Shown here: in pieces, positions 6,181 through 13,554 of the stretch
Layout: every line of letters starts with the position of its first letter
Numbering within the stretch: the stretch's first letter is position 1
Source: an uncultured Clostridia bacterium
GTDB lineage: Bacteria > Bacillota > Clostridia > Oscillospirales > Ruminococcaceae
Direction: 5' to 3'
DNA: 39,530 nucleotides
Assembly: GCA_947624675.1 (NCBI GenBank)
Contig: CANQLI010000013.1
Location: forward strand, 1 to 39,530
Made by a program: the position numbers and the translations under genes
Notes under the pieces: generated by a model
The model's input: only the letters and a program-made list of their open reading frames with translations
Databases searched by the model: none
Told to the model about the DNA's origin: nothing

Positions 6181-7059
6181 ATGGCGAGAAGTTTTAACAC
6201 ATGGTTAGCCGGTTTCCGTGCCAGCATTGCGGATTATGGCTATTATATTGATTTTGATAAGGTCCATCGCAATGTTGATGGCATCAAAGTTGAATTGAAT
6301 ATCCTCAATTCTCTTATTGGCTCCAAGAACATCAGGGAAGATTTCAAGGCTCTAATTAATAAATATCCTGAAGTTTTGAAGTGCATTCCCCTGCTCTTGG
6401 CGGTAAGAGCGAATGAAATATATTGCCAGGACGAAAACGGCGGTCATCTATATCAGTTCGACTTCGGTAAGTATCCTCCGAACAGCCACATATATTACGA
6501 GCGTTATGCCTATTTTATGGAGCATACGGGTTTGTTTGATTTACTGGAAAACCACATCATCAACAATCTTGTCGACTATGCTACCGGTGTAGAAACGGGT
6601 TTGGATTCCAATGGCCGTAAAAATCGTGGCGGTCATCTGATGGAAGATTTAGTGGAGAACTTTATTAAAAAAGCTGGATTTGTCAAAGGCAAAACCTATT
6701 TCAAGGAAATGTACATACACCAAATTACCGCAGAATGGGGTACTGACCTCTCCGCCATCTCCAATCAAGGCAAAATGGAAAAACGTTTTGATTTTGTAGT
6801 TAAAACTCCGACTATGATTTATGCCATCGAAACAAACTTCTATGGCAGTGGCGGCAGTAAGCTCAACGAAACCGCAAGAAGCTACAAAACGCTTGCTATG
6901 GAAACAGATACTATCAACGGGTTTACCTTTGTTTGGTTTACTGACGGCAAAGGTTGGAATAGTGCTAGAAACAACCTTGAAGAAACCTTTGATGTGATGG
7001 ATCATATCTACAACATCAAGGATTTGGAGGATGGCATTATCAGCGAGGTTTTCAAATAA
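6181..7059 (+). CDS. Type II restriction endonuclease, DpnII/MboI family (GATC)
   Basis: The 292-aa length matches DpnII-type enzymes (about 290 aa), which cut unmethylated GATC before the G. Diagnostic stretches are GRKNRGGHLMEDLVENFI at residues 145-162 and KRFDFVVK (201-208) with ETNFYGSGGSKLNE (217-230). In that family the catalytic acid pair is the Asp of FDFV (D204) and the Glu of the E-T-N variant of the PD-(D/E)xK site (E217). I chose ATG 6181 because it follows an AAGGAGAGG site and immediately succeeds the previous stop; an upstream in-frame ATG lies deep in the preceding gene. The stop overlaps the next start (TAATG). Confidence 0.9.
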   Translation: MARSFNTWLAGFRASIADYGYYIDFDKVHRNVDGIKVELNILNSLIGSKNIREDFKALINKYPEVLKCIPLLLAVRANEIYCQDENGGHLYQFDFGKYPPNSHIYYERYAYFMEHTGLFDLLENHIINNLVDYATGVETGLDSNGRKNRGGHLMEDLVENFIKKAGFVKGKTYFKEMYIHQITAEWGTDLSAISNQGKMEKRFDFVVKTPTMIYAIETNFYGSGGSKLNETARSYKTLAMETDTINGFTFVWFTDGKGWNSARNNLEETFDVMDHIYNIKDLEDGIISEVFK

Positions 7060-7805
7060 TGGCAAAGAAGATTACAAAATGGGAGCCGGAAGATTTCGAA
7101 CTTGAAATGACTACGCACTGGTCATTTCCCAAACGCGGCGATTGGGCTACCCATGACGCGCAATGGCGAGGGAATTGGTCGCCGTACATACCTAGAAATA
7201 TAATACTTCGCTATTCGCAGGAGGGTGACTTGGTACTTGACCAGTTTGTGGGCGGCGGAACAACGCTCGTTGAGGCGAAACTGCTGAACCGTGATATAAT
7301 CGGCGTTGATGTGAATGATACTGCGCTGAAAAGGTGCAGAGAGAAAATTGACTTTGAGCATTATGGTGCAAACGGCAAGGTCTATATCCACAAGGGTGAT
7401 GCTCGCAATTTGGATTTTATTCCCGACAGCAGCATAGATCTCATTTGCACACATCCTCCATATGCTGATATTATTAAGTACAGTGAAGATATTGAAGCCG
7501 ATTTGTCGCATTTGAAAGTTGCGGACTTCCTTGAAGAAATTAAAGCCGTTGCCGCTGAGAGCTACCGAGTGCTGAAAAAGGACAAGTTCTGTGCCGTCCT
7601 GATGGGAGATACCCGTCAAAAGGGACACATGATTCCAATGTCTTTTGAGGTTATGCATATTTTTGAGGATGCCGGCTTTAAGTTAAAAGAGTTGATTATC
7701 AAAGAGCAGCATAACTGCAAAGCAACGGGATATTGGAAAACAAACAGCGTGAAGTATAACTTCTTGCTGATTGCGCATGAGTATTTGTTTGTGTTTAGAA
7801 AATAA
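7059..7805 (+). CDS. Second DNA methyltransferase of the R-M operon (N4/N6 amino type)
   Basis: The 248-aa protein carries the SAM-binding motif VLDQFVGGGTT (59-69), the acidic motif II region IIGVDVND (80-87) and the catalytic THPPY (131-135), a variant of the (D/N/S)PP(Y/F) motif of amino-methyltransferases. Motif I precedes motif IV, unlike DpnA, where the catalytic motif comes first, so this is not a standard DpnA. The start overlaps the endonuclease stop by one base. A second methyltransferase in GATC systems can protect single-stranded or hemimethylated DNA; whether this one recognises GATC is unknown. Confidence 0.85.
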   Translation: MAKKITKWEPEDFELEMTTHWSFPKRGDWATHDAQWRGNWSPYIPRNIILRYSQEGDLVLDQFVGGGTTLVEAKLLNRDIIGVDVNDTALKRCREKIDFEHYGANGKVYIHKGDARNLDFIPDSSIDLICTHPPYADIIKYSEDIEADLSHLKVADFLEEIKAVAAESYRVLKKDKFCAVLMGDTRQKGHMIPMSFEVMHIFEDAGFKLKELIIKEQHNCKATGYWKTNSVKYNFLLIAHEYLFVFRK

Positions 7806-7831
7806 AACAGACAATTAAACATCAATATAAT

Positions 7832-7915
7832 ATGAATGAACACAAAAAGTACCGGCGTATTGAGATAAAACCCAATAGACCATATAAAATTGGAGAGCAA
7901 TATAGCAATGGATAA
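7832..7915 (+). CDS. Possible 27-aa upstream ORF coupled to the reverse transcriptase
   Basis: An ATG at 7832 opens a 27-codon basic frame whose TAA (7913-7915) overlaps the reverse transcriptase start at 7908. No Shine-Dalgarno site precedes it, so translation is uncertain. The 102-bp gap it occupies could instead hold leader RNA for the downstream RT. Confidence 0.25.
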   Translation: MNEHKKYRRIEIKPNRPYKIGEQYSNG

Positions 7916-9470
7916 AAAGTATACAGATTTTATGGATGAAATATCTTCCGATGAACTTTACGAAGGTCTCCTTGCGCATGGTTTCTTTGCCGAAAAACTT
8001 CCGCCTGTATTTACCGCCGTTCCTTTCTTCAAATACTGCAAGACGATATCTGAGCCGTTTGAAGCAGGCTGGAATGAGTACATAACCTTTCGAGTAATGC
8101 GAAATATCAGCATACCAAGGCTTATGGAAATTCCGAATCCTTTTAAGTACCAAAGAGTGTGTTCTGAACTTAGGGATAACTGGGATAAGTTGCGCAACCA
8201 CTTCCATGTGCAGACAGATGGACAGAGTTATCGTGTCAGCCGAATTCATGTTCGCAAAGAGTACGACAAAAAGCGTATCTTTGAGATGAATTATAAAAAC
8301 TGGCGAGTAGACGGTAACCCGGAGTCAGAGTTACTGATGCATGACAAAGGAACGAGCCGCTTCATTGTTCAGGCTGATATCTCCACATGTTTCCCCAGCA
8401 TTTACACGCATTCAATACCGTGGGCTTTGGTGGGAAAGGAAATGGCAAAGCAAACAGTTCACGGTGACACTTGGTATAACAAGATTGATCAAGCGTGTTC
8501 AGATATGCGCAATGGTGAAACGCACGGGCTTCTTATCGGGCCGCATGCTTCAAATCTGCTTTCAGAGATTATTCTGACTGTGGTAGATAAGAAACTCTAT
8601 GATAAGGGCTATCGTTATGCCAGGAACATAGATGACTACGATTGCTATGTTGATAGTCATGATGAGGCGCAACGGTTTTTACGAGATCTTGAAGAAGCCC
8701 TCTGTGAATTCGATTTGCCGTTGAATCACAAGAAGACAAAGGTTATTGAACTCCCTATTGGCATAGAGAAAAACTGGAAACATCTGCTGAGCGATTTACC
8801 CAAAGTGGATGAATTTGGAATGGTTGAGTATCCACAGGTTAACACGTTTATTGACACGGCTTTAATGCTGGCAACAGAAACGGGCGACTTCGCAATTATC
8901 AATTATGCTATCAAAAAGCTGAAAGGGTCAAAGCTCTCTGGCAACGGAAAGAAGCTGGCGGCAAAACGATTCATGCATATGGCAGCGCTCTATCCTTACC
9001 TCTTACATTTGATGGAAGAGTATGTGTTCACACCATATGGAGTTGATGCAAGTGATATCAAGGCACTTTCAGATACGATATATCGGGACGCAATCAATCT
9101 TAATGATTATGAGAGCCTGTTTTATTCGATTTATTTTGCGATTCGATTTGACTTTGTGCTTGATGCATTTGATCGCGATTATGTCAAAGCGCAAGACTAT
9201 GTAATCCGGAGCAAATATTGCCTGCTGCTTATTATGACATGGATTTACTATATGAAACAGAATCATTGGAACCGAGACGCGACACAGGTAACGCCTTTGA
9301 ATAAAGTAGCTAGAGAATTGAAAAACACAGATATGGATCGTTACTGGTTGTTTTGCTATGAGGCATTAACTTGGGGCAGTTTACCGGGTCAATGGAGATC
9401 AATGAAGCAAGCGGGAATAAGCTTTATCAGGAAGGAAATAGTAGATGGCACTACCTCGACTAACACCTAA
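7908..9470 (+). CDS. Reverse transcriptase, defence-associated (Abi/UG-like) type
   Basis: The 520-aa protein has the order of RT fingers and palm: QADISTCFPSIYTHSIPWAL with the first catalytic Asp at 157, GLLIGPHASNLLSE at about 207-219, and ARNIDDYDCYV with the Asp pair at 242-243, followed by NHKKTKVIELP near 273-283. The usual (Y/F)xDD box is N-I-D-D, so the first aromatic is replaced. There is no intron maturase, thumb X domain or CRISPR neighbour. The C-terminal half (about 290-520) is helical and unassigned, as in Abi/unknown-group RTs that act against phages. ATG 7908 is preferred over TTG 7890 because GGAGAG lies 10 bp upstream. Its end overlaps the HEPN gene by 26 bp. Confidence 0.85.
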   Translation: MDKKYTDFMDEISSDELYEGLLAHGFFAEKLPPVFTAVPFFKYCKTISEPFEAGWNEYITFRVMRNISIPRLMEIPNPFKYQRVCSELRDNWDKLRNHFHVQTDGQSYRVSRIHVRKEYDKKRIFEMNYKNWRVDGNPESELLMHDKGTSRFIVQADISTCFPSIYTHSIPWALVGKEMAKQTVHGDTWYNKIDQACSDMRNGETHGLLIGPHASNLLSEIILTVVDKKLYDKGYRYARNIDDYDCYVDSHDEAQRFLRDLEEALCEFDLPLNHKKTKVIELPIGIEKNWKHLLSDLPKVDEFGMVEYPQVNTFIDTALMLATETGDFAIINYAIKKLKGSKLSGNGKKLAAKRFMHMAALYPYLLHLMEEYVFTPYGVDASDIKALSDTIYRDAINLNDYESLFYSIYFAIRFDFVLDAFDRDYVKAQDYVIRSKYCLLLIMTWIYYMKQNHWNRDATQVTPLNKVARELKNTDMDRYWLFCYEALTWGSLPGQWRSMKQAGISFIRKEIVDGTTSTNT

Positions 9471-10257
9471 TCAAATTGAACAGATTGCGCGCATCATGGG
9501 TGATACTGTAAATGGATTTACAGGTGCTGAGATTAGTCATATTCTTGCTCAGTGCCGCATAGATGACCCGGATCCCGGACTGACAAAGTGGAAGCGTCTG
9601 TACAATGCCTTTTGCGTTGCAGTAAATGGAAGTAGTTCAACAAATGCTGTTTTTCAATTTATACAGCATTGTATGGAGCCAGCTCAAGGATTAAATAATA
9701 TCGAACGATATAACATGATGCGGCTTGAACTCAACAAGGTCTTGATGCTTGTAGGCATTGAAATAAAGGATGATGGACAGTTCTATTCGGTTTCAAAAGC
9801 TCAGAGTCTTAGTGAAATCCAGCGGCGAACAAAAGAACTGCGCGAGAAGTTGACTGGTTATGGAGCGCATCCAGAGGTGCTGAAATGCTGTCGAGATGAA
9901 TTATTGGCACAGGATTATTTTCACGCTGTTCAGGAAGCGGCGAAGAGCCTATGTGATCGTGTAAGAACGATGTCAGGGCTAACAATGGACGGAACAGCAT
10001 TATTCAATACTGCTTTTGCAGTTGGCAATCCGTACATCGCATATAATTCATTGCGAACCAGTAGTGAACAAAATCAGCAAAATGGGCTTAAGGAAATGCT
10101 CTGCGGCGTAATTCACATGGTCAGGAATGTAACTGCTCATGAGCTTAGGATTCACTGGGATGTGAACGAGAAAGATGCAGTGGATATCTTGACTCATATT
10201 TCATATCTTCATAAGTTGCTGGATATGTGTATAACTGTAACGAGGGTGACACCATGA
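9445..10257 (+). CDS. HEPN-motif protein of the TIGR02391 (Ymh-like) type, partner of the reverse transcriptase
   Basis: The 270-aa protein starts inside the RT gene with GGAAATAG upstream and a 26-bp overlap, implying coupled translation. The C-terminal 120 residues resemble the TIGR02391 family: AQDYFHAVQEAAKSLCDRVR, then GTALFNTAF, then MLCGVIHMVRNVTAHE. R227-NVTA-H232 is an R-x4-H motif typical of HEPN ribonucleases, which act as RNA-cutting effectors in many abortive-infection systems. The N-terminal half (1-110) is helical and unassigned. In AbiA-type systems an RT and a HEPN domain sit in one chain; here they are two adjacent genes. Effector function is inferred from family and context. 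Confidence 0.75.
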   Translation: MALPRLTPNQIEQIARIMGDTVNGFTGAEISHILAQCRIDDPDPGLTKWKRLYNAFCVAVNGSSSTNAVFQFIQHCMEPAQGLNNIERYNMMRLELNKVLMLVGIEIKDDGQFYSVSKAQSLSEIQRRTKELREKLTGYGAHPEVLKCCRDELLAQDYFHAVQEAAKSLCDRVRTMSGLTMDGTALFNTAFAVGNPYIAYNSLRTSSEQNQQNGLKEMLCGVIHMVRNVTAHELRIHWDVNEKDAVDILTHISYLHKLLDMCITVTRVTP

Positions 10258-10958
10258 AAATAGAAATGTAGCGCTTTGGAAGGCCTTTTGAACCAGGGAA
10301 AGAAAAGCGAAAAAAAGAAATGCTCTTTTTGTGGTGCTTGTTTTCCTCCTTATCGCTATTGTGGTTGTAGCCCTTGTATCGATCGGTATTGAAACTGCTA
10401 TCATACATTGTGTTGTTCTTGGACAGGAAGAGACTTGGGCAGCGTCAGTAGCTTCATACTGGGGCAGCATTATCGGCGGCGTGGTTTCCGGCATACTTGC
10501 TTTTCTTGGTGTCTTTTATACGATTCGATATTACAAAGAATCAGATGCACAGAAAGAAAGAGCAGCGGTACAGCCAGCCGTTCTTTTTGGTTGAACTAGG
10601 GCAAAATCCAAGACATGAGCTAAGCAGAGGTTTTAGTCTTGGTGATCGAACTGATGATAAAGAAAAACAGAAAACGCTCAATGTAACTATTAAGAATATT
10701 GGGCATGGGTTCGCAAAAACATTAGTCATCCACACAGGGTTTAATATAGGCGGGCTGGCATTTAACAAAGTTATTAATGTTGGGGATAACGCTTATATGT
10801 TCTTTGTTCTGAACAAGGATAATCTTAAAGATGGCATATCTTTTTCCCTGCAGTACATTGATTCGATGACAAATGAATATATACAGAAATACACCATAAA
10901 AACGGAACACAGCACTATTGATATCGAATGCGGTTATCCACAATTGCTAAAACAATAG
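10254..10958 (+). pseudogene. Membrane-anchored protein, third gene of the RT operon, broken by a stop and frameshifts
   Basis: An ATG overlapping the HEPN stop (ATGA) opens a frame that stops at TAG 10,269 after five codons, then continues in frame as RFGRPFEPGKEKRKK. At the A-run near 10,310 it shifts to the frame encoding a long hydrophobic helix (VVLVFLLIAIVVVALV) and a second (SIIGGVVSGILAFLGVF). Near 10,575-10,585 (a T-rich run) it shifts again to a soluble domain of about 120 residues (VELGQNPRHELSRGFSLGD onward) ending at 10,958. So a two-helix inner-membrane protein with a cytoplasmic domain was once encoded. A sequencing error could explain one shift, but not all three lesions. Confidence 0.65.
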
Positions 10959-11024
10959 CATCCTGCTCTGTGAGTTCTTAATAGTAGCTTTAACATTACG
11001 AATTGCAGTTGGTATTCCTAAACT

Positions 11025-11053
11025 GTGGCAACAATATGGCAACAAAAAATCAG
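11025..11053 (+). repeat. Right copy of island-end repeat A
   Basis: GTGGCAACA-ATA-TGGCAACA followed by AAAAATCAG. It differs from 725-753 at three positions, in the same orientation and exactly 10,300 bp away. Confidence 0.65.
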
Positions 11054-11144
11054 ATAGACAAAATTTAATGAATAATACAAATAATACAAACACTCCAAGA
11101 CAAATCGCCCATACAAAATTGTTTAAGTACGGCTTGTCAGGAAC

Positions 11145-11179
11145 GAGTGAGAGCGATTGCGAAAGCTCGAAAGAGCCAG
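11145..11179 (+). repeat. Right copy of island-end repeat B
   Basis: 32 of 35 bases match 846-880. It contains a perfect GCTC-GAAA-GAGC mini-hairpin. Confidence 0.65.
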
Positions 11180-11212
11180 TACAATAAGGCTTTTGCCGTT
11201 TGGATGCCCTTC

Positions 11213-11239
11213 GCGGCAACAAAATGGCAACATTATTTG
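11213..11239 (+). repeat. Third paired GGCAACA site
   Basis: GGCAACA-AAA-TGGCAACA with the same 11-bp periodicity as repeat A, 34 bp after repeat B. The left end has no counterpart with this sequence; the TGATAACA pair occupies the equivalent place. Confidence 0.5.
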
Positions 11240-11255
11240 AATAGTCGTAAAAGTA

Positions 11256-11293
11256 AATAGCTATCAGATTTTTGAAGTCTGATAGCTATTTTT
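11256..11293. terminator. Strong bidirectional hairpin terminator between island and surface operon
   Basis: A perfect 13-bp stem (AATAGCTATCAGA / TCTGATAGCTATT) with a 9-base loop and a TTTGTTTT tail. It separates the rightward RT operon from the leftward surface operon. Confidence 0.85.
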
Positions 11294-11334
11294 GTTTTAC
11301 CTATATTGTAGTATTCCTTTCAATATCATTTCCA

Positions 11335-13539
11335 TCAATTCTTAGGCTCAAACAGTCCGGCAAAATCATCGGGATTAATACATCCGTCAACGCGCTGATT
11401 AGACTCTCCTGATGTGGTCGTTTGAACAGTTTCTGGAGGTGCTTCTACGGTAGTTGTAGGCTGTGTCGGCGGCTCGGTCGAAGGAGGAATTGTGTTGCTG
11501 TAATCAGTCGGCTGTGAAGTCTCCTGCTGTGCTTGTTGCTGCTCCAAATCCTGCTGCTCAAGTAAAAGCCTTTCCGCCTCCTGTTGCTCTTTTTCCTCGC
11601 GAAGCCTTTGCTCTTCGGCTTCCCTCTCCGCATCAAGCCGTTCCTGCTCTTCTAATTGCTCCTTCTGCTGATTTACAGCATCCTGCCACTTTTTCTTCTG
11701 CTGTTGATCGGTGTTTAAATACTGTGCATTACTGATACTCAAATATTCTGAATACAAATAATCGTTTGCGTCAAACACACTTATACTTCCCATATCAAAT
11801 ATCTCAGTATCGTATAATACCTTTTGGCCAGAATCCGAAAAAACAAACTTTATGTCGTATGTGCTTTTGCTTTCACGACTAAACCCTGCATAAATCTCAG
11901 CCTTTTCATTTTTTTCTATATTTTCACCCTTGTTAAAAATATATTTTCCCCATTCGGTTTCTCCGGATTTTTTTATGCAGATATTTGTAATATCTTTACC
12001 GGTCCTATTATATATGAACAACTGCTCGCCTTTATCGACACTTCCAAGCTTTTTAAACTCATTTTCGCTGTTTAGCTTTATTGATATATTTCCAGAATAC
12101 GAATCGGTATCAGAATACTCAGTTATACCGTTATCATCTTTAAAGTTTTTGTTTACAGTCTTTATAGATTTAAGGTCTTTACCATTTTTAATTATAATCT
12201 CAGCCTTAAGCTCACCCTTTGGCATATTCTCCTGTCTTATGTATGCCTCAAATCCAAAATCAGTATCATCATATGAAATATTAAATGTATTATATGTTTT
12301 CACTTTACCGTTGACATCGGTAAGCCTTAGATATATCTCACAATCATCATCTACATATTTTTCGTCAGCTTTTCCGGATATAAGATACATTCCGTTCATT
12401 AGCTGACATTTGATCTCAGAACTGCTGTCTGCGCTTGATGTGACCTTAAAATTGTCAAGGATCGGCGATTCTAGAACAGGCGCCTGTTTGGCAAGATTTA
12501 TCAAGTTTCGCTCTACAAGCTCTATTACAACCGTTTCCGGGTCGTATAGCTCAAGATCCCGCTCAAGGAAATATGGAACATACTTTGTGAAGTGTGCGTA
12601 AGCAAATTCCCCCGCCATCAGAGGAATAAGCGTATTTGAAAACGAATCTCTGTACATAAGAAGCGAGCTGCTTCCGCTTACGCTTGCGGTTGTAACGGAA
12701 AAATCCTCTACGCTTTTTCCTTCACCTATGTACTCATAAGAAAAGATAGGTAGATAGCTTTGATTTTCTTCACCTTTAGCCAGCTCGGGATATATCATCT
12801 TTGAAAGATCTCCTATATAGCTTTTGTCAACAGATTTCTCTCCGGTAGCATATGTGTTGTGTGGATGATCAAGCTCATCCATAATACTGTTATAGGACAA
12901 AAGCGCACCTTCACCGTTCCAGTGGGAATCTCTTTTTAAGTACAGAGTCTCATCCTGTTGCTTGAACAGCTCTTTAAGGTCAACATAGTTTACATTTTTT
13001 TCGGTAAGCTTATTTTTAAGATTGTCTAAATTAGAGCTGTTACCGTATGGCTTATAATAATACGGCATATTATCGCCGTATAGTGTATTTTTGTTTACAG
13101 GAGATGTAAAAACAAACCTTCTGCCACCGGACTCAACTCTTTTTTGGATCAAATACAAATTATGAGCTATATTGTTAAGCTTTCTTTCGCTAAAAACATT
13201 TCTTCCAAGATAATCGTCAAGCGTGACGGTAGCGTAAAGCCAACCGTCTTTTCCGACGATTATCTTATCCTCAGGAGAAACGCCGAATATATCGGACATA
13301 AGCCTTCCGTTCAGGGAAACAAGCTCATTTCTGAAAGCAAAATTTTCTTCGAACCACGCTCCGAGTTCCGAAAGATATTTTGTGTTCAAGCCGTCTGAAT
13401 CAGCGATTTCGGGCACAGGCATTTTAGTTTTGTTCTCAGCACTGTCTTGCATACCGAAAAGCTTGATAAGAGCCAACGGCGCAATGCAAATAAGTATAAA
13501 CAAACAAATATAAAAGAGTTTTATTATTTTACTGTTCAT
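11335..13539 (-). CDS. AlgJ/AlgX-like (DHHW-type) cell-surface O-acetylation protein with coiled-coil tail
   Basis: The 734-aa protein has an N-terminal membrane anchor (residues 5-28) followed by an SGNH-type domain. This shows the family signature KDGWLYA near 97-103, RDSHWNGEGA at 203-212 (the DHHW-type catalytic Asp/His) and MYRDSFSNTLIPLM near 300 carrying the candidate Ser. In alginate-type systems such proteins accept acyl groups from the MBOAT partner and move them to polysaccharide outside the membrane. A large beta-rich region follows, then a Glu/Gln coiled coil (about 630-690) and a Pro/Thr-rich tail, neither of which is usual in AlgJ. The MBOAT gene lies 15 bp upstream in the same operon. 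The acceptor polymer is unknown. Confidence 0.8.
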   Translation of the reverse strand: MNSKIIKLFYICLFILICIAPLALIKLFGMQDSAENKTKMPVPEIADSDGLNTKYLSELGAWFEENFAFRNELVSLNGRLMSDIFGVSPEDKIIVGKDGWLYATVTLDDYLGRNVFSERKLNNIAHNLYLIQKRVESGGRRFVFTSPVNKNTLYGDNMPYYYKPYGNSSNLDNLKNKLTEKNVNYVDLKELFKQQDETLYLKRDSHWNGEGALLSYNSIMDELDHPHNTYATGEKSVDKSYIGDLSKMIYPELAKGEENQSYLPIFSYEYIGEGKSVEDFSVTTASVSGSSSLLMYRDSFSNTLIPLMAGEFAYAHFTKYVPYFLERDLELYDPETVVIELVERNLINLAKQAPVLESPILDNFKVTSSADSSSEIKCQLMNGMYLISGKADEKYVDDDCEIYLRLTDVNGKVKTYNTFNISYDDTDFGFEAYIRQENMPKGELKAEIIIKNGKDLKSIKTVNKNFKDDNGITEYSDTDSYSGNISIKLNSENEFKKLGSVDKGEQLFIYNRTGKDITNICIKKSGETEWGKYIFNKGENIEKNEKAEIYAGFSRESKSTYDIKFVFSDSGQKVLYDTEIFDMGSISVFDANDYLYSEYLSISNAQYLNTDQQQKKKWQDAVNQQKEQLEEQERLDAEREAEEQRLREEKEQQEAERLLLEQQDLEQQQAQQETSQPTDYSNTIPPSTEPPTQPTTTVEAPPETVQTTTSGESNQRVDGCINPDDFAGLFEPKN

Positions 13540-13554
13540 TGTCTATCCTCTGAT

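Larger units (their letters stand above)
725..11239. mobile_element. Genomic island bounded by imperfect direct repeats
   Basis: The interval begins and ends with repeat A followed by repeat B. It contains a broken tyrosine recombinase, an orphan MobC, HipBA and TnpV debris, and a defence cluster. Genes to the right are ordinary chromosomal functions. The exact attachment core could not be identified, and the two ends might belong to two elements inserted side by side rather than to one. Confidence 0.5.
10959..11334. other. Intergenic right end of the island
   Basis: No gene is apparent. The stretch holds the right copies of repeats A and B, a third TGGCAACA pair at 11,213-11,239 and a terminator hairpin at 11,256-11,293. 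Confidence 0.7.

Noticed and set aside
7908-9470. Group II intron or retron reverse transcriptase
   Set aside because: No maturase domain, no intron boundary or domain V-like structure nearby, no msr/msd-like inverted arms, and the usual retron VTG and YADD motifs are missing.
10560-10600. Programmed frameshift joining the two halves of the membrane protein
   Set aside because: The gene also has an early stop and another shift near 10,310, so decay is the better explanation.
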